Shown: positions 62,901 through 64,000 of the stretch, one piece after another
How positions within the stretch are numbered: the first letter of the stretch is position 1
How the letters are laid out: the number at the start of each line of letters is the position of its first letter
Source of the DNA: Yponomeuta sedellus
Taxonomy: Eukaryota > Arthropoda > Insecta > Lepidoptera > Yponomeutidae
Direction of reading: 5' to 3'
Assembly (NCBI GenBank): GCA_934045075.1
Contig: OW203724.1
Span: 8,357,473-8,421,472, forward strand
DNA length: 64,000 nucleotides
Notes under the pieces: model-generated
What the model was told of the DNA's origin: nothing
Database searches by the model: none
The model's input: the letters and a program-made list of their open reading frames with translations, nothing else
Made by a program: the position numbers and the translations under genes

Positions 62901-63707
62901 CGTCTGCACTTCATGTAAATATTGTCGAGTAGAGCAAGTTATCAATCACTCAGATCCTTTTGATTCGTGCCGCTAAATGGCGCCAATGTCGCGTAAGCGT
63001 AGTTTAAGCTGAAAATTAACGCTTACAGACACTTCACGTAAAGTCAAAGGCTGTGTAACTCGGCGCAGTCTCGTCCGCTTCTTTTTAAGCCCGTTTTGAA
63101 GTGAAGTTTTATTTATTTATTTATTTATCACAACCAGTAGCTAGTACACTTCTTCTTTTTCTTCTTCTTCTTCAGGCTATATTAGTCCACTGCTGGACAT
63201 AGCCCTGCCCTAATGAGCGCCATAGCGCCCTGTCTTTATCTTCAGCGAATCGGCAAACGTAGTGTAGGACGCCCTCCAACCAGGTGGGATGACGATCTGC
63301 GAAAAACTGCAGGCAGATGCTGCATGCGGCAAGCTAGTACACTAATACATCGTAATTATAAAATGCAAAGGGTTTTAAGGTAAGTGCCTAGCCTATTAAG
63401 GTTGCCACATCATGCACCTTTGCTAGTGTTTAAGTTTTGAAGTGGACTGAAGTTTTGCTCTCTCCATAATTCGAGGATACTCGAGCAAAACTTCATAATG
63501 TCAACTGGTTACTTTATTGGTATACTAATTCAAGATGAAAGAAAATCTGTGGAGTAACGCTAAAATCTAAATTCACCTGCGAGGATTTAGCTTTAAGCTG
63601 CTCAGTGAGTTTGGCCCACATCTCCTCCGAGTAGTTGACCCGGTAGTATCCCACTTGGTTGTTGTTGATTTTCAACCAGTTTTCGCCGCTTTTGAGGGTT
63701 ATTTTTA
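38848..63707 (-). CDS. M1-family zinc aminopeptidase, C-terminal seven exons (5' part outside window)
   Basis: Encodes the C-terminal ~356 residues of a gluzincin aminopeptidase, which removes N-terminal amino acids from peptides. Exons from 5' to 3': 63707-63577, 62542-62342, 59913-59837, 45791-45634, 43559-43430, 41332-41107 and 38997-38848. All have AG acceptors and GT donors with matching phases. The first begins at the end of the catalytic half (WLKINNNQVGYYRVNYSEEM, the conserved GxYRVNY); the rest is the ERAP1_C-like helical domain (AEAELLPYGRALALSTYL, EAQWDKVWQIYLNE, ITARFDTETQLQE, NIRWAAASRPAVVAWL). The active-site HExxH and GAMEN lie upstream, beyond 64000. The C-terminus is RRRPSL with no hydrophobic tail, so a GPI anchor, usual in midgut aminopeptidase N of Lepidoptera, is absent. 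An ERAP/glutamyl-aminopeptidase-like member is likelier. A 14-kb intron between 59837 and 45791 is loaded with transposons. Confidence 0.88.
39155..39345. mobile_element. small DNA element with CAGTCTGG repeats, copy 1
   Basis: Ends GTTCAGTCTGGCGTCAGT and ACTGACGCCAGACTGA are inverse to each other. Many internal CAGTCTG/CAGACTG words. The same element lies inverted at 60538-60735. Confidence 0.75.
39682..39737 (-). repeat. 3' end of the I-like LINE, strongly truncated
   Basis: A T-run, then GCGTTATGGCTCTGCACGGT, the inverse of the LINE terminus at 19282-19338 with few differences. A short 5'-truncated insertion in aminopeptidase intron 6. Confidence 0.8.
39970..40050 (-). repeat. RTE-like LINE 3' end fragment
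   Basis: TTCTTCTTCTTCAGGC, then TAGTCCACTGCTGGACATAG and CTAATGAGCGCCATAGCGC, in inverse, are the tail of the fragment at 40871-41100. Confidence 0.7.
40093..40200. repeat. 54-bp tandem duplication
   Basis: Two units, at 40093 and 40147, begin GGGCATGC and share GGTTGGGGATCGCAGTT and GGTGGAATTGTA, differing at a few bases. 54 is divisible by three, so an open frame runs through, but no protein is recognised. Confidence 0.8.
40441..40482. repeat. 19-bp hairpin
   Basis: AATAAAATAAACAGATAAG and its inverse enclose a 3-base loop. Confidence 0.85.
40674..40775. repeat. ~44-bp hairpin, nearly perfect
   Basis: GACTAACTCTTTATCTCATA ... CATACTAGTTAATATATA and the inverse of it flank a 5-base loop near 40724. 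Only about three mismatches are visible. Lies in aminopeptidase intron 6. Confidence 0.85.
40871..41100 (+). pseudogene. RTE-like LINE, C-terminal remnant
   Basis: Translates to VGRPPTRWDDDLRK, MRHAEDRALWRSLGEGYD and QQWTT, the typical end of RTE-type LINE reverse transcriptase proteins, followed by a GAAGAAGAAG tail. It is 5'-truncated and ends 6 bases before aminopeptidase exon 6, inside the intron. Similar fragments lie at 43977-44153 and 63146-63340. Confidence 0.75.
41107..41332 (-). CDS. aminopeptidase exon 6
   Basis: One base and 75 codons; acceptor CCGGCAG, donor GAG|GTGAGC. It encodes FLALAWDERHVRSQDYL, HVRSRWPQLVQRFG and LIPGITARFDTETQLQE. Confidence 0.88.
41333..42191. other. aminopeptidase intron 5, no gene seen
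   Basis: No supported coding sequence or clear repeat. The short open frames at 41386-41637 carry no motif. Confidence 0.5.
42192..42620. mobile_element. MITE with 18-bp perfect terminal inverted repeats
   Basis: 429 bp. Left end AGTGCCTTTTCACATGCA, right end its exact inverse. Inside are CCGG-rich words such as CGGCGACCGG. A related, shorter copy lies at 58201-58340 and shares AGTAATGTATGAGCTCCAAT and TTTCACATGCACAACGACC. Confidence 0.8.
43090..43345 (+). pseudogene. possible LINE 3'-terminal remnant
   Basis: A GC-rich patch whose plus-strand reading ends in a sequence like LAMNRDKWK, a pattern often seen at the end of LINE proteins, but with stops before it. Weak. Confidence 0.3.
43430..43559 (-). 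CDS. aminopeptidase exon 5
   Basis: Two bases, 42 codons, two bases; acceptor GGCACAG, donor AA|GTGAGT. It encodes MKEVDEAQWDKVWQIYLNE and LKLRTALTAPNNTDLLN, the family's repeated-helix region. Confidence 0.9.
43977..44153 (+). repeat. RTE-like LINE remnant
   Basis: Shares GAGTGGAGACCGCGACTCGG, GATGACGATCTGCGA and TTAGGGGAGGGCTATG with 40900-41060, with internal deletions. Confidence 0.7.
44509..44889 (-). mobile_element. tRNA-like-module element T1, copy 3 (expanded)
   Basis: Starts AACCTATTTAGAGGCTAAAA and ends with the inverse TTTTAGCCTCTAAATA. The tRNA-like module, in inverse, lies at 44530-44605 (GGACTCAAACCCGCGACC). A pyrimidine-rich stretch, 44730-44845, enlarges this copy. Confidence 0.7.
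45012..45600 (-). repeat. 506-bp GGTA microsatellite inside a GATA tail
   Basis: 45061-45566 is an uninterrupted run of about 126 GGTA units. It is bounded on both sides by GATA repeats (45012-45060 and 45567-45580) and then by GAACACTTTATTGCACA, an end also seen at 46091-46108 after GATAGATAGA. In inverse this is a retroposon 3' end TGCAATAAAGTGTTC followed by its TATC tail. The long Tyr-Leu-Pro-Thr open frames on the minus strand are just this repeat. Confidence 0.95.
45634..45791 (-). CDS. aminopeptidase exon 4
   Basis: One base, 52 codons, one base; acceptor GCCGCAG, donor G|GTTTGT. It encodes LLRASVLSQACRSGLAAARA and VEPDLRDLIYYE. Very GC-rich and alanine-rich. The microsatellite begins about 50 bases after its donor. 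Confidence 0.88.
46388..48780 (-). mobile_element. ISL2EU/Harbinger-like DNA transposon, complete
   Basis: 2393 bp. The ends are AAAGGATGATGGGC and its exact inverse, flanked by AT on both sides, a 2-bp target as in ISL2EU elements. Similarity of the ends continues inward through GATGAGT and GTCGTTGGA. It holds one transposase frame of 550 codons without stops. Lies in the 14-kb aminopeptidase intron. Confidence 0.8.
46701..48353 (-). CDS. DDE transposase with C-terminal SWIM-like zinc motif
   Basis: 550 codons. The core is a DDE_Tnp_4-type nuclease: candidate catalytic residues are Asp190 in IICDGTYIYI, Asp271 in FILDRGFRDS and Glu320 in WVVEVVNGRFKRDF. Near the N-terminus, IPDSARVCHDHL looks like the second half (C-x2-H) of a THAP-like zinc finger. 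Near the C-terminus, YCTCLTGRRTIGSCAHI is a CxC...CxH SWIM-type zinc motif. The frame has no ATG at its start: the first codon is GTG, and the first ATG is at residue 55. A splice donor GCAG|GTATGT on the minus strand at about 48420, and an acceptor-like TTAAG just before the frame, suggest an upstream exon, but I cannot find the missing first zinc ligands. No stop or frameshift is seen. Confidence 0.8.
   Translation of the reverse strand: MLKIHVFSQHKLYIPDSARVCHDHLNGNDWDDLPQHCNISRDFTAAHFRDVCDLMRNALNSPRLRFSDRGMNEEEMHFWTGRTNDEFNAILEQNPLLRNRSADPRTTLGILLTKLRTGEPNARLATLFNMSRRKLERQLAIARECLSTDYVVRHLGVDHMNREDILERNLRIPKALYGNEDNNKAIIICDGTYIYIYKSSNFLFQRQSYSLHKFQNLLKPFLIVTTDGYIIDVKGPYAATKTDAQIMSDLMTDEENPLHILLQPNDVFILDRGFRDSLQHIEACGYEFHVPPTKNREESQLTTSQANDSRLVTMCRWVVEVVNGRFKRDFKLLRQKYFNNTMPNMFGDFMIAAAITNHFHRPIVDSQHAEAFLQKIVERRQTPNVLYDYVEAKRLNNRRANFQRLEANDIQDFPRLREQDVILLSLGTYQLKLAKSYCSEHLNNGLYLIETYREAALEDIHEYGIHEDAWLLRARIQSRHVRSKQYFCYILLDRNSRNILQHYCTCLTGRRTIGSCAHIISIVWYLGYARHEGFTEPALFLNNIIMDETH
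49321..49640 (+). repeat. degenerate ~65-bp tandem repeat upstream of LINE A
   Basis: Four to six units that each contain a variant of CCAACTTCAGCGAACGTGTA, followed by an AT-rich TTTATAAATA stretch. They end shortly before the start of the CR1-like LINE, so they may be its 5' repeated promoter monomers. Confidence 0.65.
49820..51475 (+). CDS. LINE A ORF2, 5' part: endonuclease and start of reverse transcriptase
   Basis: Starts at ATG 49820 (MDSTTKITHPCTLCTFNCKS). The apurinic-type endonuclease shows VIALQETWLM, FSVYMPTDS, YILGDWNSHPG and the closing VFWSDHFPLEL. A lysine-rich linker leads into the reverse transcriptase, with MTRGKSPGHDGLSIEHLHHA. The frame runs to the insertion point near 51475; the last codons to 51484 belong to LINE B or to filler bases. 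No stop before that, so the gene was intact when LINE B arrived. Confidence 0.85.
51476..54046 (+). mobile_element. LINE B, 5'-truncated, inserted in LINE A
   Basis: Starts inside the endonuclease domain and ends with an ATTCTG tandem tail (54022-54045). I find no clear target duplication: the left flank ends GAGTAAC and the right flank starts TATAGACC. The coding part is open. The tail and reverse transcriptase type suggest another CR1/L2-like family. Confidence 0.75.
51487..53826 (+). CDS. LINE B ORF2, 5'-truncated: reverse transcriptase
   Basis: 779 codons without ATG at the beginning (TTG), since the 5' part was lost on insertion. The first ~40 residues are the end of the endonuclease (YGLSDHTAQLL). 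The reverse transcriptase shows SVGYDGIHTKVLK, FYRPVALVSVLSKVFEK, YMDMTKAFDYVDHKI, YGVPQGSVLAPLLF and the catalytic LFADDSTVIV. The C-terminal part is basic with RSRDIRMQHRHRL. No RNase H. The frame is intact to 53826, which suggests a recent insertion, but it cannot be mobile without its endonuclease. Confidence 0.85.
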   Translation: MALSEPTRLESGSCLDNFALNIKRGWKCEVLDYGLSDHTAQLLRCPVKKTCKIDFWKTKMRSFNRENLQKFREYIKCLSFSETYKNNDPNKCYDSFIDSFLLLYNLCFPYVKIKIKIKKNHKWLSRGIKICSKRQRELLWQWRTEPTTERKKIFKNYSKKLKRIIKLTQKAQNNYTIKHSLNKSKSAWKIINKSQTSIPNEPITKIKIDDVEITDTQTIAEAFNNFFIDQIKPTLMTSKASKGIQINRQNQSMFMKPATPGNIRNIIMSLKNKNSVGYDGIHTKVLKYVSDVIALPLSHIMNSCIEAGVYPKNLKPAIIKPLFKKENREHMKFYRPVALVSVLSKVFEKYLYNAIASYLEKFSILTEEQKGFRKGKTINMAVYDFLKYVTTNMDKRKPIIAIYMDMTKAFDYVDHKILVQKLQAYGIRGNLLNLIESFLSERTQSTEICRINTKSKIESKYRSKARLVKYGVPQGSVLAPLLFIIYINDLPKNISSPMTLFADDSTVIVECNEFDNNENKINDILIDIINWMNNNNLIVNLEKTYLMDFYQRTSKLNDMNIQHNGTTIAKAESTKYLGLIIDNKLSWKPQVKAMTEKLSTFAFLLHKLSKILSSENCLTAYHGFVASTLRYGIIFWGNSTNRDVIFKAQKRCVRAMCGLKGMDSCKPYFIKHKLLTLPSLYIFEMAVFVRMNPQYFVKASTVRSRDIRMQHRHRLCLQKCSTALMRKSVFCMAPLIFNKIPNSIKDLELRQFKNKLCILLIEKCYYSINDFLCDKTILH
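54047..55195 (+). CDS. LINE A ORF2, 3' part: rest of reverse transcriptase
   Basis: Continues LINE A in frame: YRPISLATIIAKVF, DGQFGFRTGLSTETA, ACFLDLSKAFDLV, GVRQGGLSSPRLFN and the catalytic ISYADDMVLL, ending in HWVAAHILY with a stop at 55193-55195. With the 5' part it gives an ORF2 of about 930 residues, normal for CR1-type elements. Confidence 0.85.
   Translation, partial: RPISLATIIAKVFDSVLASSLEQHSDLHDGQFGFRTGLSTETAVLCLKHTVRYYTERKTPVYACFLDLSKAFDLVAYDILWDKLGTETDLPVELINVCRYWHQHQQNTVRWAGSASDVYRLECGVRQGGLSSPRLFNIYMNRLIGELSGTGVGCSVDGKFINNISYADDMVLLSPSIRGLQTLLGICEAYATEHGLKYNAKKSEILIFKAGNKTYSLPRPLTLVGSPLAQVTKFKYLGHWVTDDLTDDLDMERERRALSVRCNMLARRFANCTTSVKITLFRAFCQSFYTCSLWVRYTQRSYSALRIQYNNAFRVLLGLPRFCSASGMFAEARVDGFHAIIRKRIASLLYRIRGSSNSLLKIIAAKVDNPFIRHWVAAHILY
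55381..57200. other. aminopeptidase intron 3, no gene seen
   Basis: AT-rich intron. 55975-56150 has CTCGAGAGCAGTTGAACGGAT, resembling in inverse 45940-46020; both are parts of a common lepidopteran repeat. No gene is supported. Confidence 0.5.
57206..57390 (-). mobile_element. tRNA-like-module element T1, copy 4
   Basis: AACCTATTTAGAGGCTAAAA at 57206 and its inverse ending at 57390 enclose a tRNA-like module in inverse (GGGATTCGAACCCGCGACC, CCAACTGAGCTAATGGGC). Pairing of the ends extends over about 38 bp. It is followed by CCTTAGCACGGGTTAGTGCA, also seen after copies near 44890 and 60850. Confidence 0.75.
57391..58200. other. aminopeptidase intron 3, no gene seen
   Basis: Several short open frames on the minus strand between 57601 and 58360, none with a domain or splice context. 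Confidence 0.45.
58201..58340. mobile_element. short copy of the 42192-42620 MITE family
   Basis: Shares GTAATGTATGAGCTCCAATG and TTTACCCGGCCCGGCGACCG with it; the ends are degraded (AGAGGCACTTAG). Confidence 0.65.
58375..58433. repeat. 20-bp hairpin
   Basis: ACTTAGACGAATTGGAATTT and its inverse, separated by about 19 bases. Confidence 0.85.
58895..59095 (+). repeat. tRNA-derived SINE
   Basis: TCTGTGGGTAGAACACCGAC head, B-box-like GGTTCGATTCCC, body GTGAGGGAAAACATTGTGAG. Same family as 19607-19860. Confidence 0.75.
59583..59820 (+). repeat. interspersed repeat R3, copy 5
   Basis: ATCAACCCTTGTATGTCCCC start, as at 752. It is truncated after GTGCCTTGCGAAGCA and ends 17 bases from the 3' border of aminopeptidase exon 3. 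Confidence 0.8.
59837..59913 (-). CDS. aminopeptidase exon 3
   Basis: 25 codons plus two bases; acceptor TTTTCCAG, donor CG|GTAAAT. It encodes KYIQSLVLPLYEK and DWDAQDGSVIQ, matching the short linker between two helical blocks of the family. Too short to stand out as an open frame. Confidence 0.87.
60538..60735. mobile_element. small DNA element with CAGTCTGG repeats, copy 2
   Basis: GTTCAGTTTGGCGTCAGTTA at the left and AACTGACGCCAGACTGA at the right are inverse. It matches 39155-39345 in inverse order. Outer words GGACTTTACACG and CGTGTAAACTCC also pair. Confidence 0.75.
60743..60840 (+). mobile_element. tRNA-like-module element T1, copy 5 (short)
   Basis: AACCTATTTAAAGGCTAAAA at the left; TTTTAGCCTCTAAATAGGTT at the right. 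Only the 3' half of the tRNA-like module remains (GCCAGAGGTTGCGGGTTCGA). It abuts the element at 60538-60735. Confidence 0.7.
61148..61258. repeat. foldback repeat
   Basis: AATTGAGACTTTCGCTAAGTA at 61148 is inverted in TACTTAGCGAAATTCTCAATT ending near 61258. A related half copy is at 2275-2340. Confidence 0.6.
61359..61538. mobile_element. 180-bp foldback MITE
   Basis: CTGTTTCACAAT and ATTGTGAAACAG are the outer ends. The arms of about 70 bp, including AAGCTATCCGCAACC and GCTGCCGTTTGTTCTAAATTT, pair nearly throughout around a 30-bp centre. Confidence 0.85.
61571..61905 (+). repeat. interspersed repeat R3, copy 6
   Basis: Starts as at 752 and can be followed to TGTTGCTTAACC. An inverted partial copy follows at 62096-62255. 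Confidence 0.75.
62342..62542 (-). CDS. aminopeptidase exon 2 (in this window)
   Basis: 67 codons in phase 0; acceptor CTTTCCAG, donor CAG|GTGAAC. It encodes LTISDRAQLLNDAFALAEAE, LSTYLSGEQDLVPWATATAA and HTDAYDDLQ, the characteristic start of the ERAP1_C-like domain. Confidence 0.92.
62543..63145. other. aminopeptidase intron, no gene seen
   Basis: No supported gene or repeat. The open frame at 62702-62884 (+) has no motif. Confidence 0.5.
63146..63340 (-). repeat. RTE-like LINE remnant, rearranged
   Basis: TTCTTCTTCAGGCTATATTA with GGACATAGCCCTGCCCTAAT in inverse, then GGGATGACGATCTGCGAAAA in direct orientation, so it is an inversion-containing fragment of the 40871 family. Confidence 0.65.
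63577..63707 (-). CDS. aminopeptidase exon 1 (in this window)
   Basis: Two bases and 43 codons; acceptor TTTGTTTTAG, donor CAG|GTGAAT. It encodes KITLKSGENWLKINNN and QVGYYRVNYSEEMWAKL. The GYYRVNY motif is the conserved junction between the catalytic part and the C-terminal domain of M1 aminopeptidases. The preceding exon lies beyond the window. Confidence 0.92.
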
Positions 63708-64000
63708 CTAAAACAAAGGTTATTTGTGAATTTTCCTGTTATGTTATGTGTTGGCTGCTAAAAGACTTGTATGTTATCTTAATAAAAAAATTGGATTTTA
63801 CACTATTGTGGTCTGATTTCTTGATGAGTTAGTGCTTCTTGCGTTTAATTGGTACAAACCTAAACTATGATAATTTTACAAAAACATAAAAATTTACGAC
63901 TTTAATTATAAAAACATGACTTCACTAAAACGCTAGAGGCATTTTATTTAATCGGTGATTATGTCTATTTTTTTTAAATTTAAGACTCACAGAATGTTCA
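63708..64000. other. aminopeptidase intron, window edge
   Basis: AT-rich intron. A donor-like TCT|GTGAGT in inverse at 63991-63989 does not fit as the previous exon, because the frame would contain a stop. Confidence 0.5.

Noticed and set aside
63989..64000. Donor site of the preceding aminopeptidase exon (TCT|GTGAGT, minus strand)
   Set aside because: The next exon needs one base from its predecessor, and in that frame TGA would be read just before the donor.

Overview
The window looks like a nuclear chromosome segment from a lepidopteran insect (moth or butterfly). The reasons are an AT-rich background, small exons in long introns, a 7tm_6 insect odorant receptor, BEL/Pao, I-like, CR1-like and RTE-like retroelements, a mariner, an ISL2EU/Harbinger-like DNA transposon, and many interspersed repeats of the kind that crowd lepidopteran introns. 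No bacterial or viral gene organisation is visible.

Two host genes can be reconstructed exon by exon; neither shows up as one long reading frame. (1) Plus strand, 20966-34968: a five-exon odorant receptor of 415 codons, with every splice phase consistent and a normal C-terminal end. (2) Minus strand, 63707 down to 38848: the seven last exons, about 356 codons, of an M1-family zinc aminopeptidase. They carry most of the ERAP1_C-like domain. The catalytic half lies beyond position 64000. A third, weak candidate is a pair of exons of a multi-pass membrane protein at 274-690 on the minus strand.

Layout: 0-4.7 kb is repeats plus the weak membrane-protein exons. 4.74-6.05 kb is a decayed mariner. 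6.25-19.34 kb is a full-length I-like LINE split by a 7443-bp BEL/Pao retrotransposon with matching 562-bp LTRs and an intact gag-pol frame on the minus strand. 20.97-34.97 kb is the odorant receptor, its introns filled with short repeats, hairpins and a 47-bp minisatellite. 35-38.5 kb is intergenic, with a terminal-inverted-repeat element. 38.5-64 kb is the aminopeptidase. Its largest intron, 45.8-59.8 kb, holds an ISL2EU-like transposon, a CR1-like LINE interrupted by a second LINE, and several short repeats.

The retroelement and transposon proteins serve only their own mobility, and the two host genes are unrelated in function (chemoreception and peptide cleavage). The main points of interest are the nested insertions, the aminopeptidase stop codon lying inside a 44-bp minisatellite, a terminal-inverted-repeat element that carries a tRNA-like module, a 506-bp perfect GGTA microsatellite beside an exon, and a window-wide excess of short-loop perfect hairpins. 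All boundaries were read by eye; no database search was possible.
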